Shown here: in pieces, positions 33,221-41,635 of the stretch
Layout of the letters: each line of letters opens with the position of its first letter
Numbering within the stretch: position 1 is the stretch's first letter
Source: Methanomicrobiales archaeon
Lineage (GTDB): Archaea; Halobacteriota; Methanomicrobia; Methanomicrobiales; Methanospirillaceae
Direction: 5' to 3'
Assembly: GCA_012516785.1 (NCBI GenBank)
Contig: JAAYWH010000120.1
Span: 1 to 41,635 of the forward strand
Length of the DNA stretch: 41,635 nucleotides
The notes under the pieces: model-generated
Seen by the model: only the letters and a program-made list of their open reading frames with translations
Told to the model about the DNA's origin: nothing
Database searches by the model: none
Made by a program: the position numbers and the translations under genes

Positions 33221-33329
33221 CCTTCCTTTTTTTTTAGAGACCGGGAAAAACCCCACTATTCACCATCATAGCAGGGATACCCCTTTTTATAGGATGTTAA
33301 TTTCTAAAAAAGTGGAATGATTTCCTGAT

Positions 33330-33464
33330 CTAAGCCGCCGGAATCATCACTGCATCGATAACATGGATGACCCCGTTCTTGGTCTCGATGTCGGTGATGA
33401 CCACTTTTGCCCCGTTCTGCTTAAAAAGAGGGGTGATAATCCGGGTAATAATCCGGATTCTCTC
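33330..33464 (-). pseudogene. C-terminal remnant of a fasciclin (FAS1) domain
   Basis: The minus strand encodes a fragment with KQNGAKVVITDIETKNGVIH followed by VIDAVMIPAA and a stop, the diagnostic end of FAS1 domains. Upstream in frame is a TAA at 33465-33467 and no start, so only about 44 residues survive. FAS1 domains mediate cell adhesion; this is a decayed copy beside an intact surface-protein gene. Confidence 0.75.
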
Positions 33465-33484
33465 TTATGGTCTGTTCGCTTTCT

Positions 33485-35254
33485 TCAACTGCTTGTGACG
33501 TAGATGTTCATTGCCATGCTGCTGCTTCCGGCCACATTGGATGCAGTAAGACTGACCTTGTAGTATCCGGGAACAGGGTAGGTGTGGGATGGATTCTTCA
33601 GGGTCGATGTGGTTCCGTCACCGAATTTCCAGAGATAGGAATCAGGATTATTGTAGCTTTTATCGGTGAACGTGACGTTCAGGGGGGCTGCACCGGAAAG
33701 GGTGTTTGCTGAGAAGAAGGCGATCGGCCTCAGCGGTTTGGCTGTTACATCAATATACTGGTTCTTTACCTCCTGGTCAGTGCCATCAGGTCCCCGGACG
33801 GTCAGCTGTACGGTGTACTCCCCTGCGGAGGTGAAGAATTTGAGGGGATTTTTTATTCTGCTGTCTACCATGCCATCGTTGTTGAAATCCCACTCGTATG
33901 ACGTGATCGTTCCGGTGGACTGGTCAGTGAACCGGACCGCGAGCGGGGAACGTCCCGAAACAGGAGCTGCAGTAAACTGCGCAGAGATCTTAGGAGTTAC
34001 ACTGGTCACGGTTATGTAACTGCTCTTAACCTCGCTGTCCGTTCCTCCCGGACCGGTAACGGTCAGGTTAACAGTATAGGTTCCAGCTGTGAGGTAGGTA
34101 TAAGTCGCGTTCTTTGTGGTCGCATCAACGGTCCCATCATTGGTGAAGTCCCAGGCATATGTCAAGGGGGCAGTCCCCGTCGATGCATCGGTAAATGCCA
34201 CGGTCAGCGGAGCAGTCCCCGAGGTCGTGTTGGCTGAAAATGCCGCGATTGGGGAGACAGGAGCAGTAGTCACCGTGATGTAGTCGGTCTTGACCTCCGA
34301 GTTGCTGCCACCTGCATTGGTGACGGTCAGGTTGACCGTATAGGTGCCGGCGGAGGGGTAGGTATAGACTGCATCCGGTGTGGTTGCATCAACCGTCCCG
34401 TCATTCGTGAAATCCCACTCGTATGTTTTGGTACCGGCGCCGGTCGACTCATCAGTGAATGCCACAGTCAGCGGGGCAACACCGGTTGTCGTGTTGGCCG
34501 AGAAGGCGGCTACCGGGGCTGCCGGGGCTTCGGTGACCGTGATGTAATCCGTCCTGACCTCGCTGTCGATCCCACCGGGTCCGGTCACGGTCAGGTTGAC
34601 CGTGTAGTTCCCAGCCGCGAGGTAGGTATGGGTCGCATTCTTGGTGGTCTCATCAACGGTCCCGTTGTCTTCGAAATCCCAGGCATACGTCAGAGGAGCA
34701 GTCCCGGTCGACTCATCAGTGAATGCCACGGTCAGCGGGGCAACACCGGTTGTCATGTTGGCCGAGAAGTCAGCGTTCGGAAGAACCGGTGCATTTACAG
34801 TGAAGGCGCCATTGATAATGGAGGGATTTATTTCGTTGCTATAATCATCCCTCATTGAATACACAGCGAGTGAGACGGGTGTCGTTCCCCCACTGAGTCC
34901 CTCGAGGGTGATGGTCACAAGAGTGGTCTCAGTGGTGATATTCGTCCCGGGACCAGTAGTTGCATTCAGCCAGCAGAAGGAAGACGGAAGCAATGAAGTC
35001 TCTGTAGTTATTGCCCACGGTGGAAACGCTACATTTTTGATGGTTGCAATCGAAGGGTCATCAATCGTAACAGAGAGATTGTAATCCATGAGTCCATCTG
35101 GTGCAGAATCAAGAGTGATATTCATCGAGGCCAGTTCGCTCGTGGCATTTACCTGCCCGTTCCCGACACTCAGAACACTTCCTGATGCGGACGTCACCAG
35201 GAGTGCAAAAAGGAAGAGCAGTATTGGAGTTTTCATATAGAGTAACCGCGTCAT
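33485..35254 (-). CDS. Secreted surface protein with cohesin-like and five PKD domains
   Basis: A 589-residue protein: signal peptide (ILLFLFALLVTSASG), a cohesin-like beta domain (about 27-150), and five PKD domains of ~85 residues, each with the 'FxxxPLTVAFTDxSTG' and 'YxWDFxxDG' pattern (for example YAWDFEDNGTVDE). The fifth ends in MNIYVTSS, with no anchor seen. Many N-glycosylation sequons. Probably S-layer-associated and adhesive. Minus-strand ATTAATATAGG at about 35285-35296 is the TATA box. ATG 35236 is an alternative start that also gives a good signal peptide. Confidence 0.93.
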   Translation of the reverse strand: MTRLLYMKTPILLFLFALLVTSASGSVLSVGNGQVNATSELASMNITLDSAPDGLMDYNLSVTIDDPSIATIKNVAFPPWAITTETSLLPSSFCWLNATTGPGTNITTETTLVTITLEGLSGGTTPVSLAVYSMRDDYSNEINPSIINGAFTVNAPVLPNADFSANMTTGVAPLTVAFTDESTGTAPLTYAWDFEDNGTVDETTKNATHTYLAAGNYTVNLTVTGPGGIDSEVRTDYITVTEAPAAPVAAFSANTTTGVAPLTVAFTDESTGAGTKTYEWDFTNDGTVDATTPDAVYTYPSAGTYTVNLTVTNAGGSNSEVKTDYITVTTAPVSPIAAFSANTTSGTAPLTVAFTDASTGTAPLTYAWDFTNDGTVDATTKNATYTYLTAGTYTVNLTVTGPGGTDSEVKSSYITVTSVTPKISAQFTAAPVSGRSPLAVRFTDQSTGTITSYEWDFNNDGMVDSRIKNPLKFFTSAGEYTVQLTVRGPDGTDQEVKNQYIDVTAKPLRPIAFFSANTLSGAAPLNVTFTDKSYNNPDSYLWKFGDGTTSTLKNPSHTYPVPGYYKVSLTASNVAGSSSMAMNIYVTSS

Positions 35255-35417
35255 AGATACACGGTATTTGCTCGCATAGCTCTCCTATATTAATCTTTCA
35301 AACCAACCGGTTCAATGAATAGTGTCCTTCCAGATTGGGGTATGGATTGCTTGGCGAGGTATAAACGGCATTTCCGCTGAATTCAGATAGTGAGACCTGT
35401 TTCCTCTCCCTGCATGC

Positions 35418-36272
35418 TTACCACTCCAGCCTCAGTCCGACCCCCGTGTCCTGCATCGGGCAATATCCTGCAAGAGCCAGCCGGGATGCAAACGAGGTGC
35501 AGTGACAGGCATGGAGGGACTCGAGGTTGAGGCCCCGCAGATATTCCCCTGTTCCCTCCAGGTGCGCTGCCGGGGGATTGATCAGGTGGAGCCCGCCGAT
35601 GATGCCCACGACCGTCCGCTCATCATAGACCTCACGGGCATACTCGGTGATATTGCAGATCCCGGCATGGGAACATCCCGTGATGATGACAAGCCCTTTT
35701 CCGGACCGATAGGCAAGGGCAGAATCATCCATCAGCCGATCGGGTTTTGTCCTGCCATCCGGAAGGAGGATCTTCCGCTTCCCGGGATCCACCTGCTCGA
35801 ACGAAAACCTCCGCGGGATCTCCCCCAAAAAGACCAGGTCACCGGTGATCCAGGCTGGTTTTGCCGAGAGAGTTACCCTGAACTGCCGACGGGCTTCGGC
35901 TTCGTCAAGGAGGGATCCGATGTTTCGCAGGGGAAGCTTCTCCTTTGCGCAGAAGCAGAGCGGGTGGGCTACCAGCTCCGGCACCGTGTGGGGCATGTCC
36001 TCGATAGTCGCTTCGGTAAGGAGTCGGACCAGCGGGACGAGCCCCCACGTATGATCGAGATGGCCATGCGACAGTACCACGCAATCCAGGTCCCGGAGAT
36101 TGATCCCCATCTTCATCGCATTGGACAGGAACACCTCTGAGTACCCGGTGTCAAACAGGATCTTCTTTCCTTCAGTCTGGATCAGGAAGGATAGGCCTGG
36201 CTCGGCTGTAAAATACCGGTCGATAAGGGTGTTGTTGTCGGCAAGGACCGTGAGGCTCAGCCGGGATGTCAT
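35418..36272 (-). CDS. MBL-fold metallohydrolase, RFAP-synthase-like group
   Basis: A 284-residue protein starting MTSRLSLTVLADNNTLIDRY. The metal motif HxHxDH is at 69-74 (LSHGHLDHTWGL), with further ligands TGCSHAGI and GLHL. The 'TVLxDNxxL' start and 'GLSFLIQTEGKKILFDTG' are typical of the group that includes the proposed beta-ribofuranosylaminobenzene-phosphate synthase of methanopterin biosynthesis, but the exact activity cannot be assigned. An earlier ATG at 36314 is possible. Single minus-strand gene. Confidence 0.85.
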   Translation of the reverse strand: MTSRLSLTVLADNNTLIDRYFTAEPGLSFLIQTEGKKILFDTGYSEVFLSNAMKMGINLRDLDCVVLSHGHLDHTWGLVPLVRLLTEATIEDMPHTVPELVAHPLCFCAKEKLPLRNIGSLLDEAEARRQFRVTLSAKPAWITGDLVFLGEIPRRFSFEQVDPGKRKILLPDGRTKPDRLMDDSALAYRSGKGLVIITGCSHAGICNITEYAREVYDERTVVGIIGGLHLINPPAAHLEGTGEYLRGLNLESLHACHCTSFASRLALAGYCPMQDTGVGLRLEW

Positions 36273-36445
36273 AAAAGAGGATAGATCCGTGAGAAGGATA
36301 AGGCTTGGTTTCATGCCAGAAGATCAGGGCTACAGAGACAGGAAATCCCCGCAATAGTGGTGAGTTCCCCCTTCTCTCCGACCACTTCTGCACCAACCTT
36401 TATTCTGCCCTTCTGATGCAGGTATCGTTGGAATGAGGGGATCTG

Positions 36446-36973
36446 ATGCCACCCCACTGTGATACCCGGAATGGGCCGGTCGTCAAGGCATGCAGGAAAG
36501 CCCTTGAGACCGGAACCATCAACCATGCCTTGATCTGGATCCCGGCCGTGTCAGAACCCGAGCTGAAGGCTGCGTTTGAAAGGACCAGACGTGTCCGGGA
36601 CGCCGGTGGAGACGCCCAGTCGCTTGCCGATGACTGGTTCTTTGAGACCGCAATCCGGTTCCACCGGGCAGGAGAAGGGGCACCCAACACCGGCATGAAA
36701 CCTGCCGGTCTGGATGAAGGGCCGGTCGTCCCGAAGGCTGAACAGGCCGAGGATCCAACCGAGGTGATCCAATTCATCTGTCACACGATAGAGGAGGATC
36801 TGCGTCACCGCTTCGATAAGGCAATACAGACCAGGAAGTACAATCCAAACAACGTCAAGGGAGGCCGGGCCTATATCCAGGCCTACCTCAACTTCGTCGT
36901 CTATGCCTACCACCTTTACCTGAACGTAAAAGGGCACGGGACCCATCAACCCCAGGGGGGACACCGCCACTAG
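36446..36973 (+). CDS. DUF6448 family protein
   Basis: A 175-residue protein starting MPPHCDTRNGPVVKACRKAL, with DDWFFETAIRFHRAGEGAPN and TGMKPAGLDEGPVV. These are the conserved blocks of a widespread small family of unknown function; the CD and HRAGEGAP motifs look like a metal or active site. GAGGGGATCTG precedes the ATG. The C-terminal half is helical. Lies divergent to the MBL gene and convergent with the DAC fusion gene. Confidence 0.75.
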   Translation: MPPHCDTRNGPVVKACRKALETGTINHALIWIPAVSEPELKAAFERTRRVRDAGGDAQSLADDWFFETAIRFHRAGEGAPNTGMKPAGLDEGPVVPKAEQAEDPTEVIQFICHTIEEDLRHRFDKAIQTRKYNPNNVKGGRAYIQAYLNFVVYAYHLYLNVKGHGTHQPQGGHRH

Positions 36974-37009
36974 TCCCTGCCTGTTGAGGGCATTTTGAAC
37001 CTCCCGTTT

Positions 37010-38662
37010 TTAGTCTTTTACCGCGATCACCCGGAAGATCCGCCCATCCTTGAAGAGCGAGACCTTCCCCCCGCTCTGGGAGAGGACAACTCCCACTGCC
37101 GGGGTCTCAAGCGTGAGGCCTGCCACCGATGCATGACGGGTGCCGAGCCCCTTGGGGATCGAAGCCTGGCTGGTATCGATCGTGATGTACCGCCCGGCAG
37201 CCTCGATGATCCCGTCACCGGAGATGACAAACGCCCCGTCAATCTGGGAGAGCTCCTTGACGGTCTCCCGGATCTCGCTCGTGGCCACGTTCCGTACCGA
37301 GAGCGGGTGCCCCTCGAAAGGATTGAGGATCAGCTGGGTGGACCGTGCCAGCACCTCGGGGGCGCTCCCGATCAAAAACGTCGTCCCGATCTGCTTGCCT
37401 TCCCTCCCCTCCCGAGAAAGTTCAAGCGAGAGCGTGTACACCTCCTCGAATACCTCTTCGCGGATATCCGTCCCTTCAAGGAACGCACTGATCCAGGGGG
37501 TCGATCCCTTTCCATGGTCATCCTGGTTGATCTTCCGGTCGGTGATATCATGGCCGATGGAGACCATCTCGGTGAGCTTCCCCCGATCGTCACGGATTGC
37601 ACGGTTGGTCCAAGCGACCCAGACCCGTTCACCGTTCCGTTTCATGTTCTCGTTCACGTTGACCTCGTAGTCTTCAGGGGCATGCATGACATCCCGGATC
37701 ATCCCTTCGAGGTCACGGCCGGTGATTGATCTCCTCGGAACAATGGTATCGATGAGATTCTTTCCCATGAGTTCTTCAGGAGTATAGCCAAAAAAGGCTG
37801 CCCCGGAATTGTTGATGAACCGGATGGTCCCCTCCGGACTGACGCGGAGCACAATACTGTTAGCGCTGTCAAGCAGATCCTGGTACCTGACCTCGCTCTT
37901 CCGGAGGAGATCGCGGATACGGACATAATCCGTGATATCCTGGCCAATGATGATCTGGCCTTGGCCGGGATCAGCCGGATCAATCGGACGGGAGAGGAGG
38001 TGGCAGTGGATGAGCGTGCCGTCTTTCCGCTTCAACAGACCCTCGGCGACGCCCCATCCCTCTTTGTTCGAAGTCTGAAGGAGCCCGGAGTCTACCCGGC
38101 GATGCTCTGCCGGGTTGGGGAACAGGCGGACCAGGTCTGACCCAATCAGCTCTTCCCGGGTATACCCGAGTTTTCTCGGGACGATCGCGTTCACCCAGAG
38201 GATCTTGTGATCTTTGATGACGCATACGGCAACCGGTGAGGCATCATGGATCGTACGCATGAAGAGATTGTCCTGGAGTACCTGGTCCTCGTCTCTTCGA
38301 TGCTGCACCAGGTTCCTGACGACCGGCACCAGGACCTTCTGGAACGTCTCTTTCATGATGTCCCAATGATAAGTATCTGCCCCTGCAGTGAGTGCGGCAG
38401 ACCCGAGGTCGCTGTCGAGCACATCAGAGATGACGATACAGGGGATCCTGGGATCCTGGATACGGATCTGCCGGAGGGTCTCGATTGCGGCAGAATCACC
38501 AGAATGCAGAGAGAGAAGGATGATATCGTATTCCTGTCCGGCCAGTGCATCAGGGAGTCCGGCAGGATCAGACAGCAGGGAGACGGCAAGGTCTCTGCCG
38601 CCCTCAGACCAGCGGAAGAGATCCCCGCTGCCGGAACGATCCACCAGGAGCGCCCTGATCAT
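37010..38662 (-). CDS. REC-PAS-PAS-diadenylate cyclase fusion (c-di-AMP synthase)
   Basis: A 550-residue protein. Residues 1-120 are a receiver-like fold (YDIILLSLHSGDSAAIETLR), but the phosphoacceptor Asp is Ser51 and the acidic pocket and switch Lys are poorly kept. Two PAS domains follow (about 135-245, with ITDYV end; and 258-376, with GYTPEELMGKNLIDTI and HDITDRK). Residues 400-548 are a DisA_N/DAC domain with both catalytic motifs, DGA (475-477) and RHAS (509-512, in GLGTRHASVAGL). It would join two ATP into c-di-AMP under PAS control. GGAG lies ten bases upstream of the chosen ATG. Cytoplasmic; no membrane span. Confidence 0.9.
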   Translation of the reverse strand: MIRALLVDRSGSGDLFRWSEGGRDLAVSLLSDPAGLPDALAGQEYDIILLSLHSGDSAAIETLRQIRIQDPRIPCIVISDVLDSDLGSAALTAGADTYHWDIMKETFQKVLVPVVRNLVQHRRDEDQVLQDNLFMRTIHDASPVAVCVIKDHKILWVNAIVPRKLGYTREELIGSDLVRLFPNPAEHRRVDSGLLQTSNKEGWGVAEGLLKRKDGTLIHCHLLSRPIDPADPGQGQIIIGQDITDYVRIRDLLRKSEVRYQDLLDSANSIVLRVSPEGTIRFINNSGAAFFGYTPEELMGKNLIDTIVPRRSITGRDLEGMIRDVMHAPEDYEVNVNENMKRNGERVWVAWTNRAIRDDRGKLTEMVSIGHDITDRKINQDDHGKGSTPWISAFLEGTDIREEVFEEVYTLSLELSREGREGKQIGTTFLIGSAPEVLARSTQLILNPFEGHPLSVRNVATSEIRETVKELSQIDGAFVISGDGIIEAAGRYITIDTSQASIPKGLGTRHASVAGLTLETPAVGVVLSQSGGKVSLFKDGRIFRVIAVKD

Positions 38663-38771
38663 AGATAGTTCTCTCCAGGGATCCCACATCAAGGTATTGG
38701 AGTCCCCGTCGGTAACGATGCGAGGAAGAGCGAACTACCCGGGTGCTGCTCCATGAGAGGGAATTCACTTC

Positions 38772-39272
38772 TCAAGCTTGTTCTATTGAGAGGAAGTCTT
38801 CAATATCGGCAGTAAATTGCATGACTCCCTGCTCGATATGCCGCGTCAGGAGAGGCAGATCACGAAAGTCCGGATTCTCTGAAAGAACGTGAGTGGTGAT
38901 TGCATCGACCCCCTGTAGGGAAGCGGCGAGAGGGTATGCGCTCCAGTTGCTCTCCTTCAACCGGTTCCAGTATTCTGCCTGGATTCGTTTGTTCATCCCT
39001 GCCAACCAGACTTCGAACCGGCACGTCTCATGGAGAAACACGATGGCTATCTTCAATTTCTGCCGGTGCAAAGACTCCGGGGTGAAAGAGAAGTAGGTCA
39101 TATCCATGTATCCGGGATAGATACTCCCGGTGACGAAGGATCCAGGAACGGTGGTTTCGAAATGCACCCGCAGGTCCCTGATGTATTCCATCAATCCCCG
39201 GTAGGCCTGCTTGATCACCCCGTGTTCCATCTGGCTCCGGTATTCATTCATGGCTTCATGAAACGGTATCAT
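38772..39272 (-). CDS. DUF7000-type protein
   Basis: A 166-residue protein; GGGGAG lies six bases before ATG 39272 (an earlier ATG at 39290 lacks this). The pattern YPGYMDMTYFSFTPESL, KIAIVFLHETCRFEVWLAGM and YWNRLKESNW marks a small family of unknown function with an alpha/beta fold. It may be transcribed with the DAC fusion downstream (109-bp gap). Confidence 0.7.
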   Translation of the reverse strand: MIPFHEAMNEYRSQMEHGVIKQAYRGLMEYIRDLRVHFETTVPGSFVTGSIYPGYMDMTYFSFTPESLHRQKLKIAIVFLHETCRFEVWLAGMNKRIQAEYWNRLKESNWSAYPLAASLQGVDAITTHVLSENPDFRDLPLLTRHIEQGVMQFTADIEDFLSIEQA

Positions 39273-39461
39273 TCTCAGCTCCCCGTACAAGTATAACCCT
39301 CTCTCTCATCCCTCATCATGACAATGGTCGTTATCCGGAATCATCCAAAAAACGGGGGAGACTGTACAGAGGGGAAGTATTGGGATCCCCAAACCTTCCC
39401 TCAGGCTGTTTTCACCGGGGTGAAACGGAATGGTTAAGGGATTGTCGTGAGATGATCACCA

Positions 39462-39887
39462 ATGATGGAGATACAATACCGCGAAATTGGCGAGGCGATA
39501 GGGATTTCCGGCCCCCGGCAGGAGGAACTGCTCGGACACCTGTATGAACGCATAACGGGCGGAGATGCGGGAGCGTTCGATCCCTTCCAGTGCATGATGG
39601 CTGACGACAGAGATCCTCGGGAAGAGACGATATCGATCCTGAAATGGGTTCTCAAAGATCCGGCCCTGTCACCGGAAGAACGGATTTTTCTTGCGTATCA
39701 GACCGGTGCATTCCTCCCTCTGCAGAGCGAGATGGACGATACTGATGAGATGATCATCGATGAGGAAGATCAGGAGATCCGGGCGTTACTGCTTTCCTTT
39801 CTCCAAAGCGAGGAGGGGCAGGATATGTTCCATCCTATCATTGACGACCTTGAGGGGGAGGATGACCTGGAGAATGAGGGTATCTGA
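39462..39887 (+). CDS. Acidic helical protein of unknown function
   Basis: A 141-residue protein preceded by GAGATGATCACC, a good ribosome site. It starts MMEIQYREIGEAIGISGPRQ (helix-turn-helix-like) and ends in a very acidic tail (DDLEGEDDLENEG). No enzyme motif; could be a small adaptor or chaperone-like protein. Not recognised. Confidence 0.55.
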   Translation: MMEIQYREIGEAIGISGPRQEELLGHLYERITGGDAGAFDPFQCMMADDRDPREETISILKWVLKDPALSPEERIFLAYQTGAFLPLQSEMDDTDEMIIDEEDQEIRALLLSFLQSEEGQDMFHPIIDDLEGEDDLENEGI

Positions 39888-40040
39888 GAGGAGGGGACGG
39901 GGAGAACAGGGATATGGTCTCAAACACGGGGATTTCCGCACCTGACAGGGATTCGCCTTCCCAGTGGAGAGGGTGGAGGTAAATAAACCTGTTGTTCCTG
40001 CAAGGAGAAAAAAGAGGGATGTGAGTAAGCGCTCTTCAAA

Positions 40041-40247
40041 TCAGCACTCGTCGATCATTTTCCTGATCATTTTCATGGTCTCTATCTTGAACTGCATCTG
40101 CTTGATCCGGTTCTCCCTCAAGAGGATTTTGCCATCGATGATACGTTTCAGGATCACTTTCTTCTGATCGTCAGGGATCTTCTCCATTATTTCATGCATG
40201 AGCATGCCCCGCCAGTGCATCATGCCAGGTCCGTGTCGGTGCATCAT
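40041..40247 (-). CDS. Small Met/Lys-rich helical protein
   Basis: A 68-residue protein: a Met/His-rich start (MMHRHGPGMMHWRGMLMHEI) followed by a long amphipathic helix (KVILKRIIDGKILLREN and KIETMKMIRKMID). The Met/His segment could bind Cu(I) or another soft metal, as in small periplasmic metal-stress proteins, but there is no signal peptide. A palindrome-bearing promoter precedes it, so it is probably tightly regulated. Function unknown. Confidence 0.6.
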   Translation of the reverse strand: MMHRHGPGMMHWRGMLMHEIMEKIPDDQKKVILKRIIDGKILLRENRIKQMQFKIETMKMIRKMIDEC

Positions 40248-40267
40248 GTTCCATCAACTCGTTAACT

Positions 40268-40313
40268 TGTCCGATGTATCGAACATAGGTACCTACCACA
40301 ACATATTTTAATA
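40268..40313 (-). promoter_or_regulatory. TATA box with palindromic operator upstream of the Met-rich gene
   Basis: Minus-strand TATA element at 40303-40313 (TTATTAAAATAT). Near the expected start lie TAGGTACCTA (40286-40295) and TGTCCGAT-GT-ATCGAACA (40268-40285), the latter palindromic with one mismatch and sharing the core GATGTATC with the palindrome at 8391-8408. Confidence 0.5.
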
Positions 40314-40551
40314 ACCTTCTCCCTGTTTTCAAAAATGTGAGCATCTCCCGGCAGAAGCGGCTCCAACGGAAGGGCTATTGTGGATTCCATACCGGTGCTG
40401 GCATCCAAAAGACCTTCGGTGAACGTAAAAATAACCCCATTTGCAGGAAGGATGTCATCAGTACAGGCTTCATTTTCGGGCTGATAGTACTCCCTCCCCT
40501 TTCTCAATGTACCACAATGATATGATGAATTCCCTGAAAAGAATGAATGGC

Positions 40552-40974
40552 TCACTCCTCCTTATCGCAGCCCGATGCTTCCCGTTCCTTCCCGCAGGAT
40601 GCACACCGGCCATGATGGACGTCCATCACTCCGCCACAGGTCCTGCATGTCCAGCGCTCTCGCTCATTGGTGACAAACTTCCTGATTCCTTGGTCCCTGA
40701 TCTCCTCTAGGTTCCCGATGATGCTCATGTGATACCGTGTCCGGTACCGCTTGTCCATCAGCCGTATCCGTTTACAGGGATACTCGGCACAGGGAGGGCC
40801 GCATCTCCCCCGTACGTGCTCGCAGGAGAAGATGGCACACTGCCTCCGCTCGATCCGTTCCGGTGAATGACACCCCTCGCACCGCTTCTTCTCCCGGAGA
40901 TGAGCCGTGCAGATGGCACAGTTCATCCCACAGGGGGCGATATGCTTCATCCTGATGGGGGGCTTCACCACCAT
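40552..40974 (-). CDS. DUF3795-type Cys-rich protein
   Basis: A 140-residue protein; AGGGTGATG is the ribosome site for ATG 40974. The DUF3795 start IAPCGMNCAICTAHLREKKR is followed by CEGCHSPE and further Cys pairs (CRTCGG, CASCGKE), about 15 cysteines in all, probably binding zinc or iron-sulfur centres. Function unknown. Confidence 0.8.
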   Translation of the reverse strand: MVVKPPIRMKHIAPCGMNCAICTAHLREKKRCEGCHSPERIERRQCAIFSCEHVRGRCGPPCAEYPCKRIRLMDKRYRTRYHMSIIGNLEEIRDQGIRKFVTNERERWTCRTCGGVMDVHHGRCASCGKEREASGCDKEE

Positions 40975-41176
40975 GGGAGAACATCACCCTGTTTTCCATA
41001 AAAATCATGCGAAACAGGTTCGCGATGAACTGGGAGGAGGTCACTTTCGATCTCGTTAATCCCATTATTACCCTGGCAGAACAGGATGGACGCAAACCCT
41101 CGATTTTTTACGGAACGAGGATGATATCCTCGTACCATGGCCGAGCGGGGACACGACAATTATCTTCAGGGAATAC

Positions 41177-41375
41177 TTGCACTCCCGGGGGAGCACAGGT
41201 GGTCGATTGACCGGCTCGGCTACCATGGTACCAACCATCCTGTTCCTTCTCCTGTTCAATTGCTTCGCGGCTGCCGGGGAGGAACTCGGCTGGCGGGGGT
41301 TGCTCGTGCCTGAACTAAACCAGTTCCTGGGATTCATGGAACTGGCCCTCTTATCCGGGGCCGTCAGGGGTTCGT
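41177..41375 (+). pseudogene. Fragment of a CPBP-family intramembrane protease
   Basis: The frame holds a membrane span (TILFLLLFNCFAAAG) and the CPBP signature EELGWRGLLVPEL, then LALLSGAVRG, after which family similarity stops. The upstream spans of the family and the downstream His motif are missing, and no ATG start exists, so the gene is broken. The junction near 41375 abuts unrelated minus-strand gene remnants. Confidence 0.55.
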
Positions 41376-41420
41376 GGAGGGATTTGATAGCCTCCACGAT
41401 CTCCATATCGGTAGCTTCAC

Positions 41421-41635
41421 TCATCCGACCACCGTCTCGATGAGCCAGAACTTCTCTGGTTCCTTGGCAACTGACGCAAGCACGTCCTCGGTCACTCCGA
41501 TTTCCCCGGTTTCCGGGACAGGGTGTCGGGGCGAGAAAAATCCCCCTCCCCCGGGTAACGAACGTCATCGACAAGACCCAGGCTGGGCTGGCAGAAAGAG
41601 GGTATCGATCTCAGTCCTCCTTCCCGGACAGAAGA
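41421..41635 (-). pseudogene. Minus-strand gene remnants at the window edge
   Basis: One frame ends ETGEIGVTEDVLASVAKEPE and KFWLIETVVG with a stop at 41421; a different frame upstream carries LRSIPSFCQPSLGLVDDVRY, suggesting one gene with a frameshift near 41520. Its stop overlaps (ATGA) the start of a second frame MSEATDMEIVEAIKSLHEPL that breaks off near 41375. Gene identities not recognised. It may continue outside the window. Confidence 0.35.

Overview
The window looks like a chromosomal segment of a methanogenic archaeon, most likely a Methanomicrobiales member (Methanoregula/Methanosphaerula-like). Support: an archaeal histone, TATA-box promoters with short leaders or leaderless starts, GAGGTGATC-type ribosome sites, an hgcAB mercury-methylation cluster, PKD/cache/IPT surface proteins, FdhD, a sulfur-carrier/tRNA-thiolation pair, and many small Cys-pair proteins. 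The taxon is inferred from gene content, not from a marker gene.

Layout. 1-2.8 kb: end of an IPT/TIG surface protein entered through 60-bp repeats, a small zinc-ribbon protein and a lipoprotein. 3.2-4.4 kb: a self-contained cassette of three unknown genes with its own TATA box and terminator. 4.6-6.7 kb (minus): the most exciting locus, a two-gene operon of a gasdermin-like pore-forming protein followed by a clostripain-family (C11) protease, i.e. an apparent archaeal gasdermin cell-death/defence module. 6.7-12.7 kb: sparse region with hairpins, an ABM-domain enzyme, palindromic promoter elements, cache-domain lipoproteins, a YhfC-type intramembrane protease and a candidate structured RNA. 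12.7-19.1 kb: cupin, histone, second ABM protein, small proteins, cache lipoprotein, SRPBCC protein, TMEM175-like channel and iron-sulfur flavoprotein. 19.3-21.2 kb (minus): AbrB-like regulator, hgcA and hgcB in one operon, with unusual cysteine-rich extensions on all three products. 21.7-25.8 kb: secreted Gln-rich proteins (one with a DUF2202 ferritin-like domain) and a membrane-anchored tandem winged-helix protein. 25.9-29.7 kb: ubiquitin-like sulfur carrier coupled to an NcsA/TtuA-type tRNA thiolase without an ordinary start codon, FdhD and a 14-TM MFS exporter. 30.1-33.2 kb: a 40-bp tandem repeat array, DUF6653 membrane protein, rubredoxin-flavodoxin fusion and a secreted protein. 33.3-39.9 kb: fasciclin remnant, five-PKD surface protein, MBL-fold hydrolase, DUF6448 protein, a REC-PAS-PAS-diadenylate cyclase fusion with a degenerate receiver, and a DUF7000 protein. 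The right end holds a small Met-rich protein with a palindromic promoter, a DUF3795 protein and a scrambled junction of broken genes.

How genes work together: the protease probably activates the gasdermin by removing its C-terminal tail; HgcA and HgcB together methylate Hg(II); the sulfur carrier probably feeds the tRNA thiolase; the DAC fusion would make c-di-AMP in response to PAS-sensed signals. Other genes appear as independent single units. All identifications are from reading motifs by eye; no database search was possible.
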